Shown: in pieces, positions 16,129-25,409 of the stretch | Numbering within the stretch: position 1 is the first letter of the stretch | How the letters are laid out: every line of letters starts with the position of its first letter | Assembly (NCBI GenBank): GCA_900540785.1 | Contig: UQHF01000012.1 | Span: 1-64,000 of the forward strand | DNA from: an uncultured Blautia sp. | GTDB taxonomy: Bacteria; Bacillota; Clostridia; Lachnospirales; Lachnospiraceae | Length of the DNA: 64,000 nt | Reading direction: 5' to 3' | Translations under genes and position numbers: made by a program | The notes under the pieces: generated by a model | What the model was told of the DNA's origin: nothing | The model's input: only the letters and a program-made list of their open reading frames with translations | Database searches by the model: none

Positions 16129-17148
16129 TTATACCTCCTTATGCTTCCATCGGTTTATCATATATTTTACATTTTTATTAAAATAAATCTCTGCTGCTGT
16201 TTTTACAAGAACAATTCCATAAATCCTGCCTTTCATTTCTACGTTTCCTTCCAGGATATTTCTGTCTGTCTGAAAAATCGGCATGATCTGAATACAGTTT
16301 TTATGAAGAGGAAGGAACATTCCCAGAAGTGCCACGATTCTTCCTGTTATAGAAGGATCTTCGAAACCGAAGGTAACATTTCCTTCCACTTTTATCGGCA
16401 GAATATGACGAACCAGCTTTTTTATATCCTTCCAGCAGAAGGATATTGCTTCTTTTATTCTCGGATTGGAAAAAAATCTCTTCCACCATTCTATTTTAAC
16501 ACAGGTTCTTTTGATTGTTAACCGGATTTTTCGGATTTTGGAAGGGATACTTTTTATTTTCTCCATAAATCTTTTTAATAAACCCGGCTTTTTCTTTTCC
16601 GGCTTGCTTTCCTGAATTTCTTCTCTTTTTTCTTCTTTTTCTTTCGCTGCCCTTTCCTGTACTTTTGGTATCTCAGTCTTTTCCTTATTTTCCGTAACAG
16701 AAGGCAGTTTTTCTAAAGAAGGCAGTTCTTTTTCTGCAGAAATATTTTCATCTGAATGCTCTTCTTCCGGAATTTTCTCTTCTGAAATCGCTCTTTCTAC
16801 AGAAAGAAGCTTCTCTGCAGGCGGAGTTTTCTCTTCCTCTTTCTCTCTCTTTCCTGACACTTTTTTCTTTCTCCGACGAAATTTATCAGGGGAAATCCCG
16901 AAAATCCGAAAAACAGTTCCTGTTTTTTCATTTTCGTAAAAAAACCGGAAGGTAATTCCGCGAAACAGCCAGCTTACCCTTACCTGTCCCTTTAGCCCGC
17001 TCATTCCCGCTTCTTCCGGCTTACTGCCCTGTATCAAGTACCGCACAGGACAGAACAGAAGCAAAAGAAGGACAGAAAGCAGAAGCACACCTGCAATTCC
17101 CAGCACTATGAGTATAAATTTTATGATCAGCCACAGAATATGTAACAT
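16129..17148 (-). CDS. DUF2953 membrane protein (YtfI-like)
   Basis: A 339-residue protein with an N-terminal TM segment (about 5-33) followed by a beta-rich start ending in FRIFGIS, a long lysine/glutamate-rich linker (about 95-195, full of EEK and PEKKK runs) and a conserved C-terminal DUF2953 domain (WKDIKKLVRHILPIKVEG, TFGFEDPSITGRIVALLG). The linker is probably disordered and is longer than usual. It is paired with gerW, as ytfI is with ytfJ in Bacillus. The molecular function is unknown. Confidence 0.8.
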   Translation of the reverse strand: MLHILWLIIKFILIVLGIAGVLLLSVLLLLLFCPVRYLIQGSKPEEAGMSGLKGQVRVSWLFRGITFRFFYENEKTGTVFRIFGISPDKFRRRKKKVSGKREKEEEKTPPAEKLLSVERAISEEKIPEEEHSDENISAEKELPSLEKLPSVTENKEKTEIPKVQERAAKEKEEKREEIQESKPEKKKPGLLKRFMEKIKSIPSKIRKIRLTIKRTCVKIEWWKRFFSNPRIKEAISFCWKDIKKLVRHILPIKVEGNVTFGFEDPSITGRIVALLGMFLPLHKNCIQIMPIFQTDRNILEGNVEMKGRIYGIVLVKTAAEIYFNKNVKYMINRWKHKEV

Positions 17149-17152
17149 TCTT

Positions 17153-17464
17153 TCACCTGTTCTTTATATATTCTTTGATTTGAAAGCTCCCGGTTTCCTG
17201 ATAGCAGGCTTCTGCTATTTTTCCGGCAAGGTCAATGGCTTCGTCTTTTCCCTTTGCCATTGCAAGAATCAGAGGGCAGAGGTCATATGCCGCCTTCTGC
17301 ACGAGAACGACAGCCGGAATGATTTCCATAATATTATTCGGATTATGAGAAAGCGTCACAAGATAAATGCCGGGTGCTGCTTTTCCCCCGTTGATTTTTC
17401 TTCTAAGAGAAGCAGAACCCTTCACTCCCTCTCCCATATAGCAATGTTCCCACCATTTTAACAT
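17153..17464 (-). CDS. Conserved small protein of unknown function
   Basis: A 103-residue cytoplasmic protein with no signal peptide. Readable parts are GIYLVTLSHNPNNIMEIIPA and the helical C-terminal half (AMAKGKDEAIDLAGKIAEA). I do not recognise the family, although genes like it precede ytfI/gerW in Lachnospiraceae as far as I recall. It is four bases from the DUF2953 gene, so it is probably cotranscribed with the sporulation pair. Confidence 0.6.
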   Translation of the reverse strand: MLKWWEHCYMGEGVKGSASLRRKINGGKAAPGIYLVTLSHNPNNIMEIIPAVVLVQKAAYDLCPLILAMAKGKDEAIDLAGKIAEACYQETGSFQIKEYIKNR

Positions 17465-17510
17465 GACTTCGCCCTTTCTTATGATTCCCTTTTTCTCTGG
17501 AATCTAAACA

Positions 17511-17531
17511 GGGCTGCGTAAAACACAGCCC
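17511..17531 (-). terminator. Short hairpin after the NUDIX gene
   Basis: GGGCTG (17511-17516) and CAGCCC (17526-17531) form a compact GC-rich stem with a 9-base loop. It lies just below the NUDIX stop. The T-run on the minus side is weak (TGTTT), while the plus side has CCTTTTT. Confidence 0.6.
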
Positions 17532-17536
17532 CTTTT

Positions 17537-17992
17537 TCAGTAATACTTATGCTGTCTTGCCCACAACCCGGCACTTCGCATTTCCAGATATTCCTGATAC
17601 GCTTTTTCCACAATCTGTTTTTCATTGGAAAAGCGAAGCAGATGATAGATTTCGTGAAACTTATAATATCCGGAATCTACAAAATATTCCTCACGTTGAG
17701 GTCTGCTATGATAATTATCAGCCGTCATCAGATACCAGTGCACTTCCTTTGTCACCATGTCTTCCGGAACCGTAAAATTATACTGGCTCTTTCCCACATA
17801 TTTCACAATGGACGCTCTGACTCCGGACTCTTCCCGCACCTCACGAAGGGCAGTCTGCTCATAGGTTTCCCCTGGTTCCACAGTTCCTTTCGGCAGCACC
17901 CAGCCCTCGTAACGGTTCTTGTAAGACTTGTATAATGCCAGAATCTTACCACGATGAATTACCACACCGCCACAGCTCGTTGCTTCAATCAT
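17537..17992 (-). CDS. NUDIX hydrolase
   Basis: A 151-residue NUDIX hydrolase acting on a nucleoside diphosphate linked to some group. The NUDIX box is complete: G of GTVEPGE, then TYEQTAL, then REVREESG (about residues 43-65). Start 17992 has AGGAGGG before it, so the longer frame from 18079 is rejected. The C-terminal end (VEKAYQEYLEMRSAGLW) is helical. The substrate is unknown. It is the last gene of the run that begins with ruvA. Confidence 0.85.
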   Translation of the reverse strand: MIEATSCGGVVIHRGKILALYKSYKNRYEGWVLPKGTVEPGETYEQTALREVREESGVRASIVKYVGKSQYNFTVPEDMVTKEVHWYLMTADNYHSRPQREEYFVDSGYYKFHEIYHLLRFSNEKQIVEKAYQEYLEMRSAGLWARQHKYY

Positions 17993-18099
17993 TTGCAATC
18001 CCTCCTGTAATGCGTGTGTATGTTTTAAACTGTTTCCAGTATACCTCTTTTTCGGAAAACTGGCAACTATAATCATCATATTCTGTATATCAAAACAGC

Positions 18100-19587
18100 T
18101 TAATTGTAATAATACGCGTCAAAAATCTGTCCTGCAATGGGAACAGCAGCCTCGCTTCCTGTTCCTCCATTTTCCACGATAATGGAAACTACAATATCCG
18201 GGGTATCTACATCGGAATAACCAACAAACCAGGAATGGCTGGAACCGTTTTCGTCAAACTCGGCAGAACCGGTCTTTCCTGCCACTGTATATCCTCTTCC
18301 GTTTAATGCGGAAGCTGTTCCATTTGTGACAACACCCTGCATCAGTTTTCCCAAAAGATTTGCCTCATTTGTACTGATCAGGCGTTTATATACAGAAGCC
18401 TCCGTTTTTTTCACAGACTCTCCTGTTGTGTTTACTACCTCGTCAATTAAAGTTGGCTTCATCAACACGCCTCCGTTCGCAATGGCACTTGTGATCAACG
18501 CCATATGCGCCGGGGAAACAAGGGTATTTCCCTGTCCAATGGAAGTCTGCATAATAAGAGGGATACCGGATTTCTTATCCAGCGTAAAGCTGCTTGTTTT
18601 ATAAGAAGTAAGCGGGAGCTTGCTGTTAAACAGAAGGTCCTCTGCCGTCTCTTTCAGAGAAGCACCTCCCAGGTCTGTTCCCATATCTGCAAAAGCACAG
18701 TTACAGGAGTTTGCAAAGGCAGAATAAAAGTCCTCCTGCCCGTGAACATTGCCGTTATAACAACTGATGGTATGCTCCTCCATTGTTATGCTTCCCTCAC
18801 AGAGATAAGAATATCCCTCCAGACTTCCGTTTTTCCGAAAATAGTCAAGAGCTGTCACGATTTTAAAAGTCGAGCCCGGCGGATACGCGCCGTTTGTGGC
18901 TCTGTTTAAAAGACTGCTGTTTGTCTCATCATTCACAAGATAATCCCAGTTATCCGCAAGATAATTGGGGTCGAAATCCGGTTTGCTTACCATAGCAAGA
19001 ATCCGGCCTGTGGAAGGCTCCATCACCATAACTGCTCCTCTTCTGTCTCCAAGCGCATTGTACGCAGTTGTCTGAAGATTTACACTTAAAGAGGAGATTA
19101 CCGTATCTCCCATATTTTTCCGCCCCAGGAACTCATTTTTCATCTGATCCAGAAAAAATTCATGGGAGCTTAAAAGCTGAAAATTCGCCTCTGACTCCAG
19201 CCCGCTTTTTCCGTTAGAATCGTATCCCACTACATGGGCGAATACATTTGCATAAGGATAACTCCTGACTTCTGTCCCATCGTCGTATACATTGGTAGTG
19301 GCAAGAATTTCCCCGTCTGAGGACTGGATATTTCCACGGATCACCCGGTCAGAAAAGGTATCCTGTCTTGTGTTATACGGGCTGTTGATAAAGTCCTCGC
19401 TGACTGCCACATTAAAATAAACCACATATCCGATCAGGCTTAAAAAAATCAGAATAAAGAACCAGGAAACAAAGGTATACTCTCTGTTTCTCTTTCTTTT
19501 TTTCCTAGCGGATTTCTGTTCTTTTTGCCGAAGCTCTTTCTCTTGCTCTTCGTACTGCTTGTTTTCGTAATTTCTCAATTTCTTCAT
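18100..19587 (-). CDS. Class B penicillin-binding protein
   Basis: A 495-residue monofunctional transpeptidase that cross-links peptidoglycan. The N-terminus is a charged coiled stretch, then one TM segment (about 39-60), the dimerisation domain, and the catalytic motifs STFK (239-242, catalytic Ser), SCN (294-296) and KTG (438-440). It is shorter than FtsI or PBP2 of Gram-negatives, like PbpA of actinobacteria and clostridial FtsW-paired enzymes. Its first 83 bases overlap the end of the FtsW/RodA-type gene; no later Met could serve before the TM segment. The pair presumably works as a polymerase/transpeptidase unit. Confidence 0.9.
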   Translation of the reverse strand: MKKLRNYENKQYEEQEKELRQKEQKSARKKRKRNREYTFVSWFFILIFLSLIGYVVYFNVAVSEDFINSPYNTRQDTFSDRVIRGNIQSSDGEILATTNVYDDGTEVRSYPYANVFAHVVGYDSNGKSGLESEANFQLLSSHEFFLDQMKNEFLGRKNMGDTVISSLSVNLQTTAYNALGDRRGAVMVMEPSTGRILAMVSKPDFDPNYLADNWDYLVNDETNSSLLNRATNGAYPPGSTFKIVTALDYFRKNGSLEGYSYLCEGSITMEEHTISCYNGNVHGQEDFYSAFANSCNCAFADMGTDLGGASLKETAEDLLFNSKLPLTSYKTSSFTLDKKSGIPLIMQTSIGQGNTLVSPAHMALITSAIANGGVLMKPTLIDEVVNTTGESVKKTEASVYKRLISTNEANLLGKLMQGVVTNGTASALNGRGYTVAGKTGSAEFDENGSSHSWFVGYSDVDTPDIVVSIIVENGGTGSEAAVPIAGQIFDAYYYN

Positions 19588-20875
19588 CCTCGTCTTCCCT
19601 CAGAATATAAAGTCCCTGAATAATTGCAATCATCAGTATGGTACTTAAAACAGAGCTTCCTCCGTAGCTTACAAGAGGCAGGGTCACGCCTGTAAGAGGA
19701 ATAAATTTTGCAGCTCCTCCAATGGTTAAAAACACCTGAAACGCATACTCTGTTCCGAGTCCAAGAGCAATCAGCTTATAAAACGGATTCTTGATCCTGA
19801 GAGAAATATTTACAATCATGAGGAAAAAGCTCATACATACAAGAATGAGACAGATTGCAAAAATTCCTCCCATCTCCTCACAGATCGCGCTGAAAATAAA
19901 GTCATTTTTTACAATGGGGATTTTTTCCGGAGAGCCCTGGCAAAGTCCCATTCCAAACCAGCCGCCTGTTCCGATTGCAAAAAGGGACTGGACAATCTGG
20001 TAACCCTCATTTTGATACACAGCCATCGGATCTCTCCATGCGCTTACTCTCTGGCGCACATGTCCGAAAAGGAAGTATGCGATGACAGCTCCCACAGATC
20101 CTCCTCCCACGCCGATTCCTAGATATACCAGTTTCTTTGTAGAGACATAAATCATGACAAGATATGCCACAAAGAAAATCACTGCACTTCCCAGGTCCCT
20201 GGAAAGCACAAGGATTCCCACGTGAAGCCCTGCCACGATCGTCGCCTGAACCACTGTCCGGAAAGAATTGTCTCTGGAAAGAAGGGCTGCCATAAAAAAT
20301 ACAAAGGTGATCTTAATCGCCTCTGAGGGCTGGAATCCCATAAGAGAAAGCTTTGCTCCGTAGCTTGTCTGTGCCAGCACAAAAACTGCGCCCAGAAGAA
20401 CAATACCGATTCCCGCATACACCCAGGTAAGATTTTTAAGAAATTTCATTTTCCTTATCATAACAGGAATCACAAGAGCAACTGCGCTTGCAGCAGCCAC
20501 AATTACAAGCTGCTTTGTTGCTGTGGGAAGATCCAGTCTGCACAGCATAATAAATCCCACACTTAACAGCATACACATATTGTTTAAAAGCAGCAGGGAC
20601 GCTTTTTTATAAAACACCCTGTATAAAATCTGGATTGCCGCAAAATATGCCATCATTTCCAGATAAAAGGTAATCACCTGAAAATTGTCCGTCTTTAAAT
20701 AAATCACAAGAAATGCGGTGAAATCCATGAAAAAAATAAGTACAAGCTGCTGCCGTAACGCTTCATTTTTTTCGTCCTCGTCCTGGCGTCTTACCATATA
20801 AAAACAATGAAAGGTATACACCACCATAAGGGTAAGAATCACATATTTTGACAGTTCTACAATTACATTAATCAT
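19505..20875 (-). CDS. FtsW/RodA/SpoVE-family glycosyltransferase
   Basis: A 456-residue SEDS-family peptidoglycan polymerase with about ten TM segments. The family core GFQPSEAIKITFVFFMAALLS and the catalytic-loop region around WRDPMAVYQNEGYQIVQS are present, as is PLTGVTLPLVSYGGSS near the C-terminus. The N-terminal part (up to about residue 130) carries two extra TM segments not found in FtsW, like SEDS proteins paired with PbpA. The charged C-terminal tail (EDEDEEIEKLRKQAVRRA) is encoded by DNA that also encodes the start of the PBP. It follows the U32 gene with a five-base gap. Confidence 0.9.
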   Translation of the reverse strand: MINVIVELSKYVILTLMVVYTFHCFYMVRRQDEDEKNEALRQQLVLIFFMDFTAFLVIYLKTDNFQVITFYLEMMAYFAAIQILYRVFYKKASLLLLNNMCMLLSVGFIMLCRLDLPTATKQLVIVAAASAVALVIPVMIRKMKFLKNLTWVYAGIGIVLLGAVFVLAQTSYGAKLSLMGFQPSEAIKITFVFFMAALLSRDNSFRTVVQATIVAGLHVGILVLSRDLGSAVIFFVAYLVMIYVSTKKLVYLGIGVGGGSVGAVIAYFLFGHVRQRVSAWRDPMAVYQNEGYQIVQSLFAIGTGGWFGMGLCQGSPEKIPIVKNDFIFSAICEEMGGIFAICLILVCMSFFLMIVNISLRIKNPFYKLIALGLGTEYAFQVFLTIGGAAKFIPLTGVTLPLVSYGGSSVLSTILMIAIIQGLYILREDEDEEIEKLRKQAVRRARERASAKRTEIR

Positions 20876-20880
20876 ACGCC

Positions 20881-23043
20881 TTACTCTGCTCCTCTTTTAA
20901 AATGTCCTTTCGTATATTCTCCTTTGGAAACCTTCTTCCCTTTTCGGTAGGCGCTTACAAAATCCCGGCATATTTTCAAAGCCTCATCCGCTGTCTCCAT
21001 TGTAAAGGAAAGGCGGACTTTCTCTATTCCAAGCTCCTGTATCCGTCCTGCCTCACCCAAAAGCCCATAGGGAATACTGTTATAAATAATATTATAACAG
21101 GGCGTGCCTTCTTTTGTATTTTCTGTTTTCCAGGGACGGCACTCACAGGAAGCATAAAATTCCTTTCCATACCTGTCTTTTAACCAGGCGCCGCTCTCTT
21201 CTTTCCTGCAGCCATACAGATTTTTCTGTACGCACTGGGCAGATACCATAAGAGGAATGTATCCGTACACGATCATCTCACTGTCCCGGTTATCCCTGTG
21301 ACGAAGCTCTCCCTCATTCAGTTCAAAAGGAACCGTATTTCTCATAATGCCCTCTTCTTTCCAGAAAGAAACCGCCTCATTGTTCCAGGCATACATAGAA
21401 GCGTCAAGAACACAGAATTTCTCAAGCCCTGCCCTCTTTAACATTCCATAGCTTTCCAGATTCCGCACAAGAAAACCTTTCATTCCTCTTGAAAGCCATT
21501 CCTTTGACGTCTTTAGAAATCCTTCCGGCATTTCTCCCCGCACAATATAAGGAAGAGACAGATACATTTCCATTCCTCTCTCCACGCCTTCGTCCAGAAG
21601 CTTTTTCATCACACGGAAAGGAAGGTACATTCCTGCCACTTCCTGTTCTCTTAAAAGCGCCTCTGCCGTTTCCTGATCTTCACAGGAAACATAAAGAGAA
21701 AACTTCTCAGAAGGTATATTCTTCTTAAACGCTCTCCTGTCAGGAAGGGTTCCCTCTTCTCTTCTCTTTGTTTCCAGACACGCCGCTTCCAAAAGAGAAA
21801 GGGCATCGCGCCTTACCTCGTTTAAAACTTTTACAGGAACGAAAATGCCATCCTCCATCTCAATTTCCAGGTTTTCCCATATATAAGGAGTATTCCCAAG
21901 CTTCTCCATCTGCTGCCGGATCCTCTCTTCGTCCATAGGACGGTTCTGGGCGGACTGCACTTCGCCTGCTGTGGCGCACACGCAGATGTCTCCGAGAGAT
22001 ACCTCCAGTATAGCAGGACTTCCTGAAGAAAGACTTAATTTCCCCTTAATTTTTTCTTTTCTTTTTATAATCTCAACTGGAACGTCCCCTGTTTTCTTTT
22101 CATTTTCAAATGCCATCATAGAAGGACCGTTCTGCATTTCATAATATCCCCTGCAGGAACCGCCTCTGTTAAACACGTCCACCAGATATTTCATATCCTT
22201 TTCTTCTACATAGTATTCCTCTTTTTTGCAGGAAGATAAAAGATCCAGGTATTTTCTGTATATGGAAGTCACTGCCGCCGTGTATTCCGGCTGCTTCATT
22301 CTTCCCTCAATTTTAAGAGAAGTCACTCCCGCCTCCAGGATTTCCGGAAGAATTTCAATAGTATTGATGTCCTTCAGGCTTAACGGACAGATTTCTCTTT
22401 CATTTTTGTACTTTCCTTTTATCAGGGAGGTTTCGTATGGAAGGCGGCACGGCTGGGCACATCTTCCTCTGTTCCCGCTTCTTCCTCCGAAAATACTGCT
22501 CATAAGGCACTGTCCGGAATAGCTGTAGCAGAGCGCTCCATGAACAAATGCCTCAATTTCAATAGGACTTGCCATGTGCATTTTTTTTAGTTCCGTAAGA
22601 GAAAGCTCCCTTGCAGCAACTACTCTCGAAGCTCCCTTTTCTTCCAGAAAGCGCATTCCCTCCGGCCCTGTCACTGTCATCTGGGTACTGGCATGAAGAG
22701 GAAGCTTCGGAAAGCATTTTTTTATAAAGGAAAACACGCCCAGATCCTGAACGATCACTGCATCCAGACCTTCCCTGTAAAAAGGAGAAAGATAGGCGAA
22801 AAGCTGTTCCTCCATCTCCCTGTTTTTCAGCAGCGTATTTACCGTAAGATACAGCTTCTTTCCGTGGATATGCGCCGTATCAATGGCTTTTAAAAGCTCC
22901 TCCTCCCCGAAATTTTTCGCGTATGCTCTGGCACCAAAAGCTGCCCCTCCCACATAAACCGCGTCTGCCCCTGCTCCTATAGCAGCTTCAAATCCTTCAT
23001 AAGAGCCTGCAGGCGCTAAAAGTTCTATCTGTCTTTCTTTCAA
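20881..23043 (-). CDS. U32-family peptidase
   Basis: A 720-residue protein with an N-terminal U32 domain. ELLAPAGSYEGFEAAIGAGA, GGAAFGARAYAKNF, AFVHGALCYSYSGQCLMSS and GGRSGNRGRCAQPCR are typical. The Cys pattern around CLMSS...RCAQPCR resembles members that act in RNA hydroxylation (RlhA/TrhP type) and probably bind an Fe-S cluster. A long C-terminal domain (from about 400) carries more Cys (ASCECRPW, CYNI). Real substrates in this clade are uncertain: collagenase activity was claimed for some, tRNA/rRNA hydroxylation for others. Start 23043 sits below a terminator-like hairpin. Confidence 0.85.
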   Translation of the reverse strand: MKERQIELLAPAGSYEGFEAAIGAGADAVYVGGAAFGARAYAKNFGEEELLKAIDTAHIHGKKLYLTVNTLLKNREMEEQLFAYLSPFYREGLDAVIVQDLGVFSFIKKCFPKLPLHASTQMTVTGPEGMRFLEEKGASRVVAARELSLTELKKMHMASPIEIEAFVHGALCYSYSGQCLMSSIFGGRSGNRGRCAQPCRLPYETSLIKGKYKNEREICPLSLKDINTIEILPEILEAGVTSLKIEGRMKQPEYTAAVTSIYRKYLDLLSSCKKEEYYVEEKDMKYLVDVFNRGGSCRGYYEMQNGPSMMAFENEKKTGDVPVEIIKRKEKIKGKLSLSSGSPAILEVSLGDICVCATAGEVQSAQNRPMDEERIRQQMEKLGNTPYIWENLEIEMEDGIFVPVKVLNEVRRDALSLLEAACLETKRREEGTLPDRRAFKKNIPSEKFSLYVSCEDQETAEALLREQEVAGMYLPFRVMKKLLDEGVERGMEMYLSLPYIVRGEMPEGFLKTSKEWLSRGMKGFLVRNLESYGMLKRAGLEKFCVLDASMYAWNNEAVSFWKEEGIMRNTVPFELNEGELRHRDNRDSEMIVYGYIPLMVSAQCVQKNLYGCRKEESGAWLKDRYGKEFYASCECRPWKTENTKEGTPCYNIIYNSIPYGLLGEAGRIQELGIEKVRLSFTMETADEALKICRDFVSAYRKGKKVSKGEYTKGHFKRGAE

Positions 23044-23085
23044 AGTATTCCCTCTCTTTTATTTTACAAACATCTCCGGTTACAG

Positions 23086-23116
23086 AAAAAGGAGATTACC
23101 GAAGCAATCCCCCTTT
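23086..23116 (-). terminator. Terminator between zapA and U32 gene
   Basis: On the minus strand AAGGGGGATTGC pairs with GGTAATCTCCTT with one bulge, followed by TTTTTCTG. It can end part of the transcripts from ruvAB-zapA. Confidence 0.6.
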
Positions 23117-23122
23117 GCATTT

Positions 23123-23530
23123 TTATTTTAATAATTCGTCCATCTCTTTCTCAAGCTCATTGACCTTGCCTTCCAGAAGACTTCTCTGCTCCAGCGCCTC
23201 CTTCTGCTCCTTCTGTGCCTCCTCGATCTGCATACGGAGAGAAATAAGCTCATGCTTTAAATCATACATCTCCTGGTCTTTCTGACGAAGATCCTGCTCG
23301 AACATTTCCGCCTGCTTTTTCGCCTTAAAATAATCATCTGTAATATTCAGGCTTAAAAGCATATGCTTTGTCTCCACAGGCTGCCGGCTGTATCCCGGCA
23401 TTTCTCCCAGCTCTTCCAGTTTATGATTCATATAGGACGCCACCTTCTGGAGATATTCCGCAGATTCGTAGCCGCCCAGTGTAATAATCTTCCCGCCGAT
23501 GATTACCTGTGCTGTGTTTTTTACCGCCAT
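23123..23530 (-). CDS. zapA: Cell division protein ZapA with coiled coil
   Basis: A 135-residue ZapA-family protein that bundles FtsZ filaments at midcell. The ZapA core is AVKNTAQVIIGGKIITLGGYES and EYLQKVASYMNHKLEEL (residues 1-45). The second half (from about 65) is one long coiled coil (KKQAEMFEQDLRQKDQEMYDL and onward) with a heptad pattern to the end. Start 23530 is set by GGGAGGATTATCGGA; the longer frame from 23596 lacks a ribosome site. Its place above the division and cell-wall genes fits the role. Confidence 0.85.
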   Translation of the reverse strand: MAVKNTAQVIIGGKIITLGGYESAEYLQKVASYMNHKLEELGEMPGYSRQPVETKHMLLSLNITDDYFKAKKQAEMFEQDLRQKDQEMYDLKHELISLRMQIEEAQKEQKEALEQRSLLEGKVNELEKEMDELLK

Positions 23531-23668
23531 TCCGATAATCCTCCCTGTAACTTCATCGCTGCCAAGCAGCGTATTATCTTCTAATATAAATTGCATTCAC
23601 ACATATATCATATCAATTATACTCGAATTTTGTAAAATTGTATAGGATTTTTTACTTTATTTTCCTTC

Positions 23669-24679
23669 TTATTTTTCATTTTCCGGATAATCGAATCCGA
23701 GATGCCTGTATGCCAGCACAGTTGCCATTCTTCCTCTTGGAGTTCTGTTTAGAAAACCATTCTGCAAAAGATACGGCTCATACACATCTTCCAGCGTACC
23801 GGAATCCTCTCCAATAGAGGCTGCCAGCGTCTCCACTCCCACAGGACCGCCGTTAAAATTCAAAATCATGGTCTTTAAAATTTTCCTGTCTGTCTGGTCC
23901 AGTCCGTACTGATCCACTTCCAGAAGGTCAAGAGCAAAACACGCCACCTCGTAACTGATCTTTCCATCGTATTTTACCTGCGCAAAATCCCTCACACGCT
24001 TTAAAAGACGGTTTGCAAGACGTGGCGTCCCTCTGGAACGCTTTGCAATCTCCGCTGCTCCTCTCTCGTCAATCTCCACTCCCAGAACACCTGCAGAACG
24101 AAGTACAATAACAGTAAGCTCCTTCTGGTTATAAAACTCAAGATGGTGCATCACTCCGAAACGGTCGCGAAGAGGCGCCGAGAGAAGTCCTGCTCTCGTT
24201 GTGGCTCCCACAAGGGTAAATTTAGGAAGATCCAGACGAATGGAACGGGCAGAAGCCCCCTTTCCAATCATAATGTCAATGGCAAAATCTTCCATTGCAG
24301 GATACAGCACCTCTTCTACCTGACGGTTCAGTCTGTGGATCTCATCTACAAAAAGAATGTCCCCTTCCTGCAGATTATTTAAAATAGCCGCCATCTCTCC
24401 TGGTTTCTCGATTGCAGGACCGGAAGTAATTTTCATGTGAACTCCCATCTCATTTGCAATAATCCCGGAAAGTGTGGTCTTTCCAAGTCCCGGAGGTCCG
24501 TAAAACAGCACATGATCCAGCGCATCGTGACGCTGCTTTGCCGCCTCTATATAAATTTTCAGAGTGCTCTTTGTTTTTTCCTGTCCTACATAATCCTCAA
24601 GTGTCTGCGGACGAAGGCTCCCCTCAAGAGAATAATCCTCTTCTGTCACATCTGTTGTAATAATTCTTTTTTCCATCAT
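23669..24679 (-). CDS. ruvB: Holliday junction helicase motor RuvB
   Basis: A 336-residue RuvB, the usual length. It drives branch migration of Holliday junctions together with RuvA. Walker A GPPGLGKTTLS (about 60-70), Walker B LFVDEIHRLNRQVEEVLYPA, sensor 1 VGATTRAGLLSAPLRDRFG and the C-terminal winged helix (TPRGRMATVLAYRHLG) are complete. ruvA is directly upstream with a 13-base gap. ruvC is not in the window, as expected for Clostridia. Confidence 0.97.
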   Translation of the reverse strand: MMEKRIITTDVTEEDYSLEGSLRPQTLEDYVGQEKTKSTLKIYIEAAKQRHDALDHVLFYGPPGLGKTTLSGIIANEMGVHMKITSGPAIEKPGEMAAILNNLQEGDILFVDEIHRLNRQVEEVLYPAMEDFAIDIMIGKGASARSIRLDLPKFTLVGATTRAGLLSAPLRDRFGVMHHLEFYNQKELTVIVLRSAGVLGVEIDERGAAEIAKRSRGTPRLANRLLKRVRDFAQVKYDGKISYEVACFALDLLEVDQYGLDQTDRKILKTMILNFNGGPVGVETLAASIGEDSGTLEDVYEPYLLQNGFLNRTPRGRMATVLAYRHLGFDYPENEK

Positions 24680-24692
24680 TCACTCTGCTTTC

Positions 24693-25301
24693 TCAGAAAT
24701 TCTTTAATGCTGCCCTCAAAATCGCTTCCACATCCATAGAGGAAACGTCTCCAACCTTACGCACAGCGCGAAGGGCGTCTGAGGCGCTGTATCCAAGAGC
24801 TACAAGCGCTTCCACTGCCTCCTGTCTGCCATCCTCTTTCTCTGCTTCTCCAAGCTCCGCCTTTTCCTGTTCATGGGCAAGCTTTAATTCAAAGGCGTCC
24901 TCAAGCTTTAATTTATCCTTCAGCTCAAGAATCATCTTCTGGGCTGTCTTTTTTCCGATTCCCGGCGCTTTTGACAGGGTTTTTACATCATCTGACAAAA
25001 CAGCAAATCGAAGCTCGTCCGCTGTGATCCCCGATAAAATCCCCATAGCTCCCTTTGGTCCCACTCCGTTCACACCCAGAAGCAGCCGGAATACAGAAAG
25101 GTCATCTTTTGCCAGAAATCCATAAAGCTGCATCACATCTTCCCTTACATGAAAATGGGTATGGATTTTCAGCTCCTCTCCCCCGTGAAGCCTTGACAAA
25201 TCACTTCCTGTCATAAATATTTCATAGCCGATACCGCCTGCCTCAATGATCGCGGCGCTCTCTGTTATATCGGCTACGATTCCCCTTATAAATGAAATCA
25301 T
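24693..25301 (-). CDS. ruvA: Holliday junction DNA-binding subunit RuvA
   Basis: A 202-residue RuvA. The OB-fold start is MISFIRGIVADITESAAIIE, followed by the helix-hairpin-helix repeats (LLGVNGVGPKGAMGILSG and LSKAPGIGKKTAQKMILELK) that bind the junction, then an acidic linker and the C-terminal domain III that touches RuvB (EAVEALVALGYSASDALRAV). Start 25301 is chosen over 25349 because the family begins exactly here and GGAG precedes it. It is the first gene of the ruvAB-zapA-U32-ftsW-pbp run. Confidence 0.95.
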   Translation of the reverse strand: MISFIRGIVADITESAAIIEAGGIGYEIFMTGSDLSRLHGGEELKIHTHFHVREDVMQLYGFLAKDDLSVFRLLLGVNGVGPKGAMGILSGITADELRFAVLSDDVKTLSKAPGIGKKTAQKMILELKDKLKLEDAFELKLAHEQEKAELGEAEKEDGRQEAVEALVALGYSASDALRAVRKVGDVSSMDVEAILRAALKNF

Positions 25302-25356
25302 GTTACTGCTCCAATTCTTACTTAAAATATCTTTTGTATCATACCACAAGAAAAAA

Positions 25357-25406
25357 CAAAAAGCAAATTCCCCTTAAAATCACTTTTAAGAGGAATCTGC
25401 TCTTTT
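25357..25406 (-). terminator. Terminator of the rnf operon
   Basis: On the minus strand a long stem (AAAAGAGCAGATTCCTCTTAA with a partly mismatched complement, loop GTG region) is followed by a T-rich tract. It lies just after the rnfB stop. Confidence 0.85.
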
Positions 25407-25409
25407 ATG

